Assembly: GCA_030035585.1 (NCBI GenBank)
Contig: CM057473.1
Coordinates: 13,070,501-13,134,500 of the forward strand
DNA length: 64,000 nt
From: Dugong dugon
Taxonomy: Eukaryota > Chordata > Mammalia > Sirenia > Dugongidae
Reading direction: 5' to 3'
Below are positions 10,735 to 21,330 of this stretch, in pieces. Position numbers and translations under genes: made by a program. The notes beneath the pieces are model-generated. The model saw nothing but the letters and a program-made list of their open reading frames with translations. It had not been told where the DNA came from and did no database searches. The number at the start of each line of letters is the position of its first letter. Position 1 is the first letter of the stretch.

Positions 10735-11125
10735 CACCAATCACCTGTCAGTTTATTATGCTGTGGTGGCTTGTGTGTTGCTAAGATGCTGGAAGTCATG
10801 CTGCTGGTATTTTACACACCAGCAGGGTCACCCATGGTGGCATGATTTCAGCAGAGCTTCCAGACTAAGACAGACTAGGAAGAAAGGCCTGGCAATATAC
10901 TTCTGAAAATTAGCCATTGAAAACCCATCACAATAGAATATTGTCTGATATAATGCTGGAAGATGAGAAGCTTGGAAGGCACTCAAAACACACAGAGTCC
11001 ACAGCAATGGACTTGAGGATACCAGTGATCATCAAGGTGGTGAGGACATGGAAAAATGTTCTTCTGTTGTACATGGGGTTGCCATGAGTTGGAGCCCACT
11101 TGACAGCAACTAATAACAGTAACGT
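10735..11125 (+). mobile_element. short RTE LINE derivative joining 5' and 3' ends
   Basis: The left part (CACCTGTCAGTTTATTATGC ... CTTCCAGACTAAGACAGACT ... GATGAGAAGCTTGGAAGGCA) matches my memory of the 5' region of the elephant RTE LINE. The right part (GGACTTGAGGATACCAGTGA, then TTGTACATGGGGTTGCCATG and a TTGACAGCAACTAATAACAG tail) resembles the RTE 3' end seen in this window at 51600 and 59580. The roughly 3 kb coding middle is absent. It is either an internally deleted RTE copy or a short non-autonomous element. The 5' match is from memory only. Confidence 0.5.
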
Positions 11126-11140
11126 TATATAAGTAAATGT

Positions 11141-11313
11141 TATTTACCTGCGAAATCTGGAAATTGTGTAAGGTGGAAACCTGTCAGAGAACAAAAATCC
11201 AAACATTTTCCATTAGTGGAGAGGATAGAAAAGTGGTAAGACCGTTCCTTGTCAAAGGGAGAAAACTTGAGAGACCTGGAAAAACAAGGCAATCCAGTCG
11301 AGTTTTCACTGTA
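11141..11313 (+). mobile_element. small inverted-repeat DNA element, copy 1
   Basis: Shares a colinear core with 29047-29238: AACATTTTCCATTAGTGGAG, then GATAGAAAAGTGGTAAGACC, TTGTCAAAGGGAGAAAACTT and GAGACCTGGAAAAACAAGGC. The left end reads TTATTTACCTGCGAAATCTGG and the right end reads GTTTTCACTGTA. The right arm is shortened compared with copy 2. No coding frame. Strand is arbitrary, given as the same orientation as copy 2. Probably a non-autonomous Tc1/mariner-type (Tigger-like) element. Confidence 0.6.
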
Positions 11314-11484
11314 TCATTAAAATGACTTCGACATTTTAAATATTTTAAAATTCAGTTGTTTTACTTACATAAATAATAAGCCAAAAAGGAAAATATAATG
11401 CCAAGTAGCAAGTCTAACCTGGAATATCCACATGTGTTGTGTCAGGCACTGGTCTAGACACTAGGCATACAATGTCATTGCTAT

Positions 11485-11900
11485 GGTTGGAAGAATTCTA
11501 AGATGGAGTCTCTTCATTCCTTGTTGTTCTTACCCTGTAAAATCCCATCCCTTAAAAGTTGATAGAAAGTGTGAAAGTGATGGGAAATTCACTCCCTTGA
11601 TTAATTATGTTATGTGGCAAAGGTGATGGGGGAGTCACTCCAATGATTATATTGCCTAATATAAGATTCTGTCTCAGCTCACAGAATGAATCAATTCTCT
11701 AGATGGTGTAGAAACTGCCATATCTGGAGAGGAGTGTATGCAGGGAACGGTGAGTAGGTTCTAGGAACTAAGAACAGCCCCAGCTAACAACAGCCTTTGA
11801 GACCTCAACTACCTGTAGGGGCCTCAAATCTACAACTGCAAGGAACAAAATTCTGCAAATTTTGGGACTGTGAAGAAAGTCCCGTTTTCGACAGACACAT
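11485..11900 (+). mobile_element. MLT1-like LTR fragment (ERVL-MaLR fossil)
   Basis: GTGATGGGGGAGTCACTCCA, ATATAAGATTCTGTCTCAGC and GACCTCAACTACCTGTAGGG follow the layout of an MLT1-class LTR read on the plus strand. Partial and old; the usual LTR 3' end is not seen. Confidence 0.5.
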
Positions 11901-12447
11901 TGGGAGTTAATGACAGCGAAGGATTGTTTTGTTTTGGTTTTATGTTTTGTTTTCTGACAGAACTTTGAATTAACTAGCAAAGGTAATGTGTTCGGATGTC
12001 TTCTGCATTCATGTTATGCATGTATTATTATGATTTTATTCTTATTCTACTTTGTGATTGCTTTACTTTAGGCACCTAATCCCTATAACTTCACTCACTG
12101 TTACCATTTTCTTCATAGTAAAAGAAGCATCAGTTGCAGTGGTGTGCTGGAACTGGCTCAGGAGAATCAACTGTGAGCATTTCTTCCGAACATCACACTC
12201 AGGTGGGTAGCTTGAAATTGGCCTTCGTGGGAGTAGTTATACCGCAAAATTGGCAGACACTACATGTTTTTTTTTTTTCCTCAGAGAGCCATTTTTAAAA
12301 CTCTACCAGCAATCACTTATCAGATACGAAATTTAGATATGTTGAATAATAAAAATTTCAACAAGAGAATTTTCTCTGTTAAGTCTTATTGGCTTACTTT
12401 GACTTTCTATTACTCACAAAAGTATTAAAAAAAATTCATATATATAT
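11901..12447. other. intergenic DNA, no feature seen
   Basis: No gene or clear repeat, apart from T-rich and GTTTT-rich stretches. Confidence 0.45.
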
Positions 12448-12608
12448 GGGACTCTGGTGGTGCAATGGTTAAGTGTTTGGCTGCTCACCAAACTGTTGGC
12501 AATTCGAATCTACCAGCTACTTCTTGGAAACCCGATAGGGCATTTCTACTCCATTCTGTAGGGTCATTATGATTCGGAATGGACTTGATGGCAAGGGGTT
12601 TGGTTTTG
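12448..12608 (+). mobile_element. AfroSINE-like SINE (left of an inverted pair)
   Basis: GGGACTCTGGTGGTGCAATGG head, full body and GGACTTGATGGCAAGGGGTTTGG tail without a break. It abuts a minus-strand copy tail to tail. Confidence 0.9.
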
Positions 12609-12790
12609 GGTGCCATCAAGTCGACTGCCATCAAGTCCACTCCAACTTACAGCGACCTCATAGGGTTTCCAAGGCTGTAAATCTCTATGGAAACAGACTG
12701 CCACATCTTTCTCCCACGGAGCAGCTAGTGGTTTTGAACCACTGACTTTTGATTAGTAGAAGAGTGCTTAAACCACTGCACCTCCAGGGC

Positions 12791-12791
<1 letters not shown>
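12609..12791 (-). mobile_element. AfroSINE-like SINE (right of an inverted pair)
   Basis: Long variant with the central segment GGCTGTAAATCTCTATGGAA. Its tail side contains a partly repeated unit (GTGCCATCAAGTCGACTGCC then ATCAAGTCCACTCC). Its head side ends at CTCCAGGGCTAT, immediately followed by (CA)n. Confidence 0.9.

Positions 12792-12853
<62 letters not shown>
12792..12853. repeat. (CA)n microsatellite
   Basis: About 30 uninterrupted CA units followed by five AT steps. A pure tract of this length is expected to be length-polymorphic. Confidence 0.95.
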
Positions 12854-12863
<10 letters not shown>

Positions 12864-12869
12864 GGAGTT

Positions 12870-14695
12870 AATTAAACAATAGTTGATTCTAGATGCTGAC
12901 ATTAATATAAATTTATCCCATTATATTTATTAATTAGAAAAGCTCTTCACATCACCATCCCCCTATGCTTCAATTACACTAACATTAACATTCAGGGGCA
13001 TAATATAGCTTTCTACTGGTAAGTAATCGTTAGTGGAAAAATAAAAAAAGTCTGTGCTGTCATAAAATTTTTCCCATCATATGAACTGGAAAGGGATATG
13101 TGCTTAGTTCCATATCTAAGCACAAGGGAAACATAGAAAAGAGAAACTACTTTCTTCCCTGCAGTATTTTATTTGGTCAGAAGAGAAAATGGAAAAGCAA
13201 AGCAAAGCAAAATACATGTTAAATACTTTGTTAAGTAAAAAAATATGAAACACTGTATTTATATCTCCATTAACGCAATAGCTGTTTCTGTATCTTAAAA
13301 AAGCTTTATTTCTTTATATAGAGAGTTTCGGAATAAAGAACCAAAATTTGCAAAGCTATGATACGTATAATGTGAATTTACCTAATTGTGTCTTGTTTAA
13401 AGTAATTATTTTCCTCCATAAATAACCAGTGTTTATACCTATTTATATTTTTTCACCCCAAAATTTTTATATACAATTCTTTTGTGGGATTTAAATTCAG
13501 GGTGCCAGACACTTGTATCAATTTCTGCCTAGGAAAACAATGAGAAGAATCATATTGCAACTTTTATTGTATAGCAGGCTCTATCATCAAGGGCCTCATT
13601 TTTCCCCCCAGCTATGCCAACTCTTATTACTTCTGATATAACAGAATTATTCAATGCTTTTGAAATGAGCAGTGCAAAACAGTTAGCTGACAGTCATGTA
13701 CAAGGCCATGTTACACATCCGCCATGCCTTTTTCTCAGTCTTGTAAAATATACTTGGTTATTTACTCTCTAGAAAAAGGTAAAACATTTTATCTGCATTT
13801 TTATTTAGTATGGACATTAAAAATCCTACACAAATACCACCAATTATTGTATGTGTTCCAAAACCCCCAAATGTTACTCACTAGTAGCAAACACATGAAT
13901 TTTCTTTGGGGTCTTTCTTGAGTCACATCAGATATTCCCTATGATGATGATTATTTTTGTTTTTACTGTTTCATTTCTAAAATGTTTAATTGTTTTTTAT
14001 CTAAAATAGAAACTATCCTGAGGACAGTGTTAGTTATAATTTTTCTTCTTGTTTTATGCCCAAGATAAAAAGAAGCGAAGCAAAATGATAGCTAATTCTG
14101 AAGACTTGTAAATATGATGCTACATATATTGTGTTTAAGAAAAAAGGGTAATAACATGAGAGAAATCATAACTTCAAATTTCATATGACTAGCAGATCAA
14201 TGTATATCTACTTAGTATTTGTTGGCACATATGTCAACAATAAATGTATAAACTAAAAATAAAACACGGAAAATAAAACTAAAAGAAGACAAGACCTACT
14301 AGTGAGTTTAAAGCAATATGTGTTTTTTAAGTACATCTGTGGCCTTGGATATTTATTACCAATAGCTAACGTAATTACGGTAGTGTACAATGAGACAGGT
14401 GATAATATAATTTAATCATTAATCCCTGGGCAAAAGCGAAAAAGAAGGTGGTGCTGGAACTAAAAAAAAAGTACTAAAAATGTCTACTTTTGCCATATTC
14501 ATTTATTAAATGACACCTTGGTTTTATTATTTTGGTTCCTAACTTACTTGAAATTTTATTCTTGATTTTAAGGTTAGAAAAATTATTTTTTTATATTTAT
14601 TTTAGCTCTTTATGATTTGTATATGGTTTAGAACATTTGAGAATTAGTTTTGGTGAACACAGTATTGAAAATGTTTACATTTATTTCAGTTCAAG
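12870..14695. other. intergenic DNA, no feature seen
   Basis: AT-rich sequence with no recognised repeat family, long frame or RNA gene. One of the longer single-copy-looking stretches. Confidence 0.5.
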
Positions 14696-14699
14696 TGAA

Positions 14700-15240
14700 T
14701 GGTTAACTGCTATCAAAACGTGCAGGTATGTGCCACATGATGTCCATCTGGGCAACGGCTGGTAGCGTATGCACTAGTGGTCCCATCAAGTTTCTGTTTT
14801 TTAAGGGAAAGCAGCTCTCCTTTTGTTTATCATTTCCCCTTACTGGTTTTAAAGACCTTAAGCCCCCATAGTCAATGAGCAGCAGGACTCCAGGGCGCAT
14901 CCCAATCCCCCAGCACCAGGCAGTGCCTGCCGAGGCTCTGGCAGGGCGGGCTGTCCAGGCAGCAGTGGCAGCTACAAATGATTAGGAAGTGGCAATACCA
15001 AAAGGGCGCGGGCAACCAGGGCCCCCATTGCTAGCCACAGTCCCAGCACCCACAAACAGGCTCCCTGCCAGGTCCTCACGGCCACCTCTCTCTGTGCCCC
15101 CGACATGCCCACACCATGCACAATGTCTCGATTCAGGTACTGGCGCAGAACCTGCCGGACCCACAGCCGCACACCTGGAAAGTCAGAGGCTGCTGGCTGG
15201 ACTGCTTCTGCTCCTCAGGGGGTGGGACAGTGGGTGGTGC
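14700..15240 (-). other. GC-rich island of unknown origin
   Basis: Positions 14890-15240 are clearly richer in G+C and CpG than the surroundings. On the minus strand, frames stay open over 14972-15172 (ending LVLPLPNHL) and again over 14703-14900, and an AATAAA lies just past the second (near 14690). On the plus strand 14989-15273 is also open, as expected for GC-rich DNA. This could be a decayed retrocopy of a host transcript, an LTR or a small relic island. I do not recognise the protein sequence, so no function is proposed. Confidence 0.25.
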
Positions 15241-15429
15241 CTGGTGAGTAACCTATGGACTGTCTATATGTAATGGAGTGTTCATACAACGTCCAAATTG
15301 CATGAAGTCCTATTTCACAGAACTTACCGTGGATGTTAAGGGACACATAACTGTACTTAAAATCGCATAATTTCTGCAGTACTATAAAATACTTCCTTAG
15401 CCTTCATGTAAAAAGGTTATGGGGGTAGC

Positions 15430-16258
15430 GTCTAACCTCCTCTAACTTCACAAGGCAGAAGGAGAATCAAGATTAACAGCCCAAGGTTAATTCTTGTGAG
15501 TGCAGGTCTGATACGCCTCCACCTTCCAACCTTTTTATGAATTCTGACACCAACCGTCCCTCCCACGGCACATTCTATTACTCTGCTGAGTTTGATAACT
15601 AGTTGCAGTGGTGACACAGAACTCACAGACAATACTCAGGATTATGGAGTTTGTTAGGGAAATAATAGTTTACAATTCAGGTTCAGGAACGCTCAGGACA
15701 CAGTCCTTTGATCAGGAGAGCCTCTTCTAAGCTGTGCCTTCAGGCTTGCCTCTCTCTGGCCCCTCAGCTTCTTTCCTTCTCCAGCAAGTATTACGAAGGT
15801 CTTTCAGCTCTGCTAATTAGAGCATCAAGGCACTCCATTCTGCCAGCACCTGGAGGCACTCAGCTCTAGATGCTTGAGTCAGCAAACCTAGCTCCACCAA
15901 GTGCTCAGAGGCACCCTAATCAGCAAGCAAGCCTCCTGCTAGAAAGCACTAAGCTTTCTCACTCCGTGGGCCAGGAAGCTCAATGCAGTCTCCTGCTGCT
16001 CTCTTGTTGGTGTCCTGCCTCTGCTGCAGCAGTTTCTCTGCCACCTCTTCTCACCATCTGTGGTGTTAGAGCTCTCTCTCAGTCTTCTGGTTCCCGGAGC
16101 TCCTCAGTGCAGTGGTCCCAGTCCAAAGGAAGTGCTCCACTCCTGGCTCTTCTTTGTTGTTAGTGGTGAGAGCCTCCCTTTGTGCCTCTGGGGTGGCTCA
16201 TTTTAGTCTAGCCTGATGGCAAAACTGAACAATACCCTGCTTAGAGTTTCATAGGCAT
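15430..16258 (-). mobile_element. LTR-like element (fossil, class uncertain)
   Basis: The minus strand carries AACAAACTCCATAATCCTGA followed by GTATTGTCTGTGAGTTCTGT, a pattern common downstream of LTR poly(A) signals, after a long moderately GC-rich leader. It abuts the RTE 3' end at 16262. Recognition as an LTR of an ERVL-type family is tentative and the boundaries are approximate. Confidence 0.35.
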
Positions 16259-16261
16259 GAT

Positions 16262-17935
16262 TTGCATGTTCTTGTTAGGTGCTGTCGAGTTGATTCTGAC
16301 TCATAGCGACCCTACGTACAACAGAAAGAAACACTGTCCAGTCCTGTGCCATCTTCACAATCATTACATTTGAGCCCATTATTGCAGCCACTGTGTCAAT
16401 CCATCTCATCAAGGGTCTTCCTCTTTTTTGCTGACCCTCTACTTTATCAAGCATGATGTCCTTCTCCAGAGACTGATCCCTCCTGATAACATGTCTGAAG
16501 TACGTAAGATGAAGTCTTGCCATCCTAGGTTCCAAAGAGCACTCTAGCTGTTATTTCTTCCAAGACAGACTTGTTCATTCTTCTTGTAGTCTATGGTATA
16601 GTCGGTATTCTTCGCCAACACCATAATTGAAAGGCATCAATTCTTTTTTAGTCTTCTTTACTGAAGGCGCACCTTACTCCTTAAAGTGACATCTTTGCTT
16701 TTGAACACTTCAAAGAGGTCTTTTGCTGCAAATTTGTCCGATGCAGTATCCCCTTGCTCTGTTCGAATGACTGCCTGTTGGTCTATGTACAGGTTCCTCA
16801 TGAGCACAATTAAGTGTTGTGGGATTCCCATTCTTTGCAATGTTATCCATAATTTGTTATGATCCGCAGAGTCGAATGCCTTTGCACAGTCAACAAAACA
16901 CTGGTAAACATCATTCTGGTATTCTCTGCTTTCAGACAAGATCCATCTGATATCAGCAATGATATTCCATGTTCCTTATCCTTTGATTTCCTGACTGCTA
17001 CTTCCATGTGAGTTGATTGTAGAACCAAGTAAAACGAAATCCTTGACAACTTCAATTTATTCTCCATTTATCATGATGTTGCTTATTGGTCCAGTTTTGA
17101 GCATTTTTGTTTTCTTTATAAGGGGTAACTCATACTGAAGGCTGTAACCTTTGATCTTCATCAGTAAGTGATTCAAATTCTCTTTGTTTACAGCAGGTAA
17201 GGTTGTATTGTCTACATATCATAGGTTGTTAATGAGTCTTCCATGAATCCTGATGCCACATTCTTCTTCATATAGCACAGCTTCTTGGATTATTTGCTCA
17301 GCATACAGATTGAATAAGTATACTGAAAGGAAGCAACCCTGAAGTAACCTTTCTTGATTTTAAACCATGTAATATCCGCTTGCTCTGTTTGGATGACTGC
17401 CTTTTGATCTATGTACAGGTTCCTCATGAGCACAATTAAGTGTTCTGGGAGTCCCATTCTTTGCAATGTCGTTCATAATTTGTTAGGATCCACACAGATG
17501 AACGCCTTTGCATAGTCAGTAAAGCACAGTTAAACATCTTTCTGGTATTCTCTGCTTTCAGCCAAGACCCATCTGACATCAGCAGTGATATCCTTTGTTC
17601 CACATCCTCTTCTGAATCTGGCTTGAATTTCTGGAAGTTCCTCATCAACGTACAGCTGCAACCCCTTTTGAATGATCTTCAGCAAAATGTTACTTGCTTG
17701 TTATATTAATAATATTGTTCAATAATTACTGCATTCTGTTGGATCACCTTTCTTTGGAATGGGCACAAATTTGGATCTCTTCCAGTTGGCTGGTCAGGTA
17801 GCTGTCTTCCAAATTTCTTGGCATATACAAGTGAGTACCTCCAGTGAAGAATTCTTAGGGTATCATATACATTGTTTGCATGGTCCCAGTCAATTATTTT
17901 ATGTGAGTCGCAATGACTGTGGCTAGAAGAGCTAT
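16262..17935 (-). mobile_element. RTE-clade LINE (reverse transcriptase to 3' end), rearranged
   Basis: Read on the minus strand, the decayed protein begins in the reverse-transcriptase fingers. It passes the FVDYAKAFDS-like motif, a YVDNTT remnant of the YADDTT catalytic box (about 17207-17222), and the C-terminal VIRRDQSLEKDIMLDKVEG and RWIDTVAAIM region. It ends at 16262-16310 in the tail shared with the SINE. The endonuclease and 5' UTR are absent (5' truncation). The segment at 17367-17604 recurs, diverged, at 16740-16975, inside the normal order of the element. Stops and frameshifts are present, so it is inactive. Confidence 0.85.
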
Positions 17936-18017
17936 ATTAAGTAATTCATTGCACCAAACTTCACATACACAAATAATAAAGTTCCATATACTCAGAGATA
18001 GAAAAGTGTTTTTCTCA

Positions 18018-18062
18018 TGCTCTCAAATATTATATATATATATACATATATATACATATTTA
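18018..18062. repeat. (TA)n/(CATA)n microsatellite
   Basis: ATTATATATATATATATACA followed by TATATATACATATTT. Confidence 0.85.
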
Positions 18063-18704
18063 TTTTGTTGTTGTTGATGAAAATGTTCAGTATATTTTTG
18101 AATGAATAAATGAAACTTATGTCTTTGCTCTTTCTATTCCATCTGTTTGAACAATTTGTCCATTCCTATGCGGTGCTGCTTGTGTTGTACAAGTTTACTA
18201 TGGTTAAAAAAAGTTGTGGAATTAAATCAAAAAATGAATGAGATGATATTTAACCTGAATGATTGTTGGGACATTCCATGTCACTTTATTGAAAAATTCA
18301 ATGTAGTGAAATATCAATTCTCTTCAAATAAAATTTTCATTACAATGATCTTCCAATCAAAACCCAGGAAGTTTTAGTTTTGGAGCTTAATAATCCCATT
18401 AAACGTTTATCTGAACCAGTAAGTACATAAAAATAAATATAAAAAGTTTGATATTGCTTCTCTAACATTCATATCTACTATGAGTTCAGAGAACTGAATT
18501 TTTGTAAGTTGACCCTCCCGCATTTCTTATTATGTGTTAATATTTACATTAATATTAGTTCCCAGTGTATATGAGCCTTTTTATAACACGTTACAACTTG
18601 TTATTGTTGACTTTTAACCTATTATTTGATCTGTTATGTATTAATCTCTCTCATTAATTCTAATGACTTATTTAGTTGATTAAGGTAGCATGAGTGTATG
18701 TGTG
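18063..18704. other. intergenic DNA, no feature seen
   Basis: AT-rich. The frame at 18147-18377 has no recognisable domain. Confidence 0.5.
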
Positions 18705-18892
18705 TTTGCTAGTTGTCCTTCCAGTGAACTCCAACTCATAGCCACCCCACATGTGTCAGGGTAGAATTGTGCTCCATAGTGTTTTCAATGACAGTTTTCA
18801 GAAGTAGATCACCAGGCACCTCTGGATGGACTCTTAACCTCTAGAGTTTTGGTTAGCAACTGAGCACGTTAACAGTTTGCACCATGCATGGA
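18705..18892 (-). mobile_element. AfroSINE-like SINE, second variant
   Basis: Carries the alternative body ATGTGTCAGGGTAGAATTGTGC, then CAGAAGTAGATCACCAGGCA and CACCTCTGGATGGACTC, which separates this subfamily from the GGACAGAGTAGAACTGCCCC type. Confidence 0.8.
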
Positions 18893-18989
18893 CTTCTCTA
18901 TATGTACTTGATAACTTAGATTGTACCTAAATAATTGAATGAAATAAACCATAATATATATGTTTGCTATTAGATATATGTGTGTTAAT

Positions 18990-20350
18990 CTTCACATTTC
19001 TTCTTTTTTTATTGATGTAATATTCACAAAACAGAACATTAACCATTAGTCATTTTAAAGTGCATAGTTTGTAAATTTAGTACATTCATAATCTTGTGCA
19101 ACCATCACCTTGATCTAGTTCTAAGACATGTTCATCACACCTAAAAAAACCCTGCACCCATTAAACAGTCATTCCCATTCCTTCCTCCATCCCACAGCCT
19201 CTTATAACCACTAGTCTGTGTTCTGCTTCTTTGGATACACCTATTGTGTAAGTTTCATATAAATGGAATTATAGAATAAGTGACCTTTCGTTGTGTCTGG
19301 CATCTTTCACTTAGCATAATTTTTTTTGAGGTTCATCCATTTTGTAGCTGAATCATATTTTTATTGCTGAATAACAGCCTATTGTACGGATATATCCCAT
19401 TTTGTTTGTTCATTCATCAGGCATTTGTGTTGTCTCCATCTTTTTGGCTATTGTGAATAGTGTTGCTATGAACATTTGTTCACAATGTTTGAATTTGTTC
19501 GAACATGCGTTTGCAGTCATTTTGGTTACATCTAGGAATGGAAACGTTGGGTCATATGGTAACATTTTATTTAACTTTTTGAGGAACTGCCAAACTTTTC
19601 CACAACAACTGCATCATTTTGCATTTTATCCATCAATGTATGAATGTTCCAATTTCTTCACATCCTTTCCAACACTCGTTCTTTTATTTAGGTATGTATT
19701 TACTTTTATAACCATTCTAGTGGGTGAGAAGCAATATCTCACTGTGATTTTGACTTGCAATTTTCTAATCTGTAATGATATTGAGCATCTTTTCATCTGC
19801 TTATTGGCTATTTGTATATCTTCTTTGGACAAATGTCTATTCAAAACATTTTTACAATTGAATTCAGTTTGCTTGTTTTTTGGTTGTTGAGTGATAAGGA
19901 GTTTTATATCAGATAACCAGTTGCCAGTGAGTCGATTCTGACTCATCACAACTTTATTTGTGTCAGATTAGAACTGTGCTCCACAGGGTTTACAATGGCT
20001 GATTTTTTAGAAGTATATTGCCAGACCTTTCTTCAGAGGTGTTTCCATGTGGACTCAAACTTACAACCTTTCAATTAGCAGCTAAGCATATTAACCATGT
20101 ATACCTCCAGATAACTAGATAACTAGATTTTTATCAAATGTATGATTTGCAAATATTTTCTCTCATCTGTAGGTTGTCCTTTCATTTTCTTGATAGTGTC
20201 CTTGGCAGTACAAAATTTTTAATTCCTATGAAGTTCTATGCATCTATTTTTCCTTTTGTTACTTGTGCTTTTAGTGTCATTTCTAACACTACATTTATTG
20301 TTTGTATGCATCTTCTTTCCTCCATCCACTTAGCCACCTCTAGTGTTGTG
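18990..20350 (-). mobile_element. old L1 LINE 3' end, antisense
   Basis: The plus strand gives a classic reverse-complemented L1M 3' end: TTATTGATGTAATATTCACA, GTGCAACCATCACCTTGATC, TTTTTATTGCTGAATAACAG, TTGGCTATTGTGAATAGTGT, GGTCATATGGTAACATTTTA, then TTTGCAAATATTTTCTCTCA. The plus-strand open frame at 19402-19890 is an antisense by-product. The left end holds the 3' UTR; the right end is cut within ORF2. A SINE interrupts the copy at 19918-20110. Confidence 0.85.
19918..20110 (-). mobile_element. AfroSINE-like SINE, second variant, inside L1
   Basis: TTTGTGTCAGATTAGAACTGT and GAAGTATATTGCCAGACCTTT mark the second variant. CAGATAAC occurs on both sides, a likely target-site duplication, and the flanks are consecutive L1 text. 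Confidence 0.85.
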
Positions 20351-21129
20351 TTAATATAACGTGACTGTGTCTCCTGACCGCTGATGATTGTTCCAGTGAC
20401 GGACACCTTACTGAATCTGGGTCGCTAAGCACCTTTCTCAGAACTCTCGATTTGAGATTGAATAGGTTCAGTATTCTCAATGGTAGTACCAGAAAGTGTG
20501 AAATATAAAATCATGGTCTTATTGGTAATCATTTTTCTTCTCACATAGAGAAAGTCTGTAGTTAGAATCAAACTAATAGAAGATAATCAGAGACAGGGGT
20601 CTGATACAGTTCTGATTATTCCAGCCTTGGGCTACAATGATCTTTGAGACCCACAGTTGTCCCTCAGCTTTTTTCTTTTTTTTTCCCCAGTAAAATTGTT
20701 TGATACTAAAAGACATTCCTTAGAACATTCTTATCCCCTAATTTTTTTTTTTAAGCTAAGTCAATTTGAAATGTCTTCCCTTGCATGCAAATGAGTCTAA
20801 CTAATGCATGGCTAATCTGAGCTACATAGAGCATTAAAATGGAAAATGATGCTTAATCAACTAAATTAGCACTGCACTGATTTTATTTATCCTGTAAGTT
20901 AAATAATTAGACTCACTTCCTTGTCTCCTCCATAAGCTCCACTCCCTCATCAGTCTGAATTTCATTTGTTCAATATCCTCCTTTTTTTCTTTAATCCTGC
21001 TTCTACTATAAACTTTCTCCAAAGTTATATCTTAACACCATATCAAGTATCCATTTATCTCTTCTTTTTCCTTTAATTGCTTACTAAAACATTGTCTATA
21101 TTTTCAATGGTATAAATACGCACATAGTC
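20351..21129. other. intergenic DNA, no feature seen
   Basis: No recognised gene or repeat. A T-rich run lies near 20670-20760. Confidence 0.45.
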
Positions 21130-21330
21130 TTGTTCTTGTTGTGTGCTGTCCATTCAGTGACAACTCATAGTGATCCTACAGGACAGAGTAGAACTGCTCC
21201 ATGGGGTTTCCAAGGCTGTAATCTTTACGAAGGCAGATTGCCACATCTTTCTCCCATAGATCTGCTGGTGAGATTGACCTATGTACCTTTCCATCAGCAG
21301 CCGAGCACTTAACCACTGTGCCACCAGGGC
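21130..21330 (-). mobile_element. AfroSINE-like SINE, long variant
   Basis: Minus-strand copy with tail TGTTGTGTGCTGTCCATTCA, central CTGTAATCTTTACGAAGGCA segment and head ending CCACCAGGGC on the plus strand. Confidence 0.9.

Noticed and set aside
12792-12853. (CA)n tract as a regulatory element
   Set aside because: It is an ordinary microsatellite at a SINE junction; nothing nearby suggests a promoter or enhancer role.
16275-16939. Frames with reverse-transcriptase-like protein as a possible host gene
   Set aside because: They are fragments of the RTE LINE on the minus strand, broken by stops and frameshifts.
19402-19890. 162-codon plus-strand frame with hydrophobic segments
   Set aside because: It is the antisense of an old L1 3' end; T-rich antisense DNA encodes F/L/I-rich chance frames.
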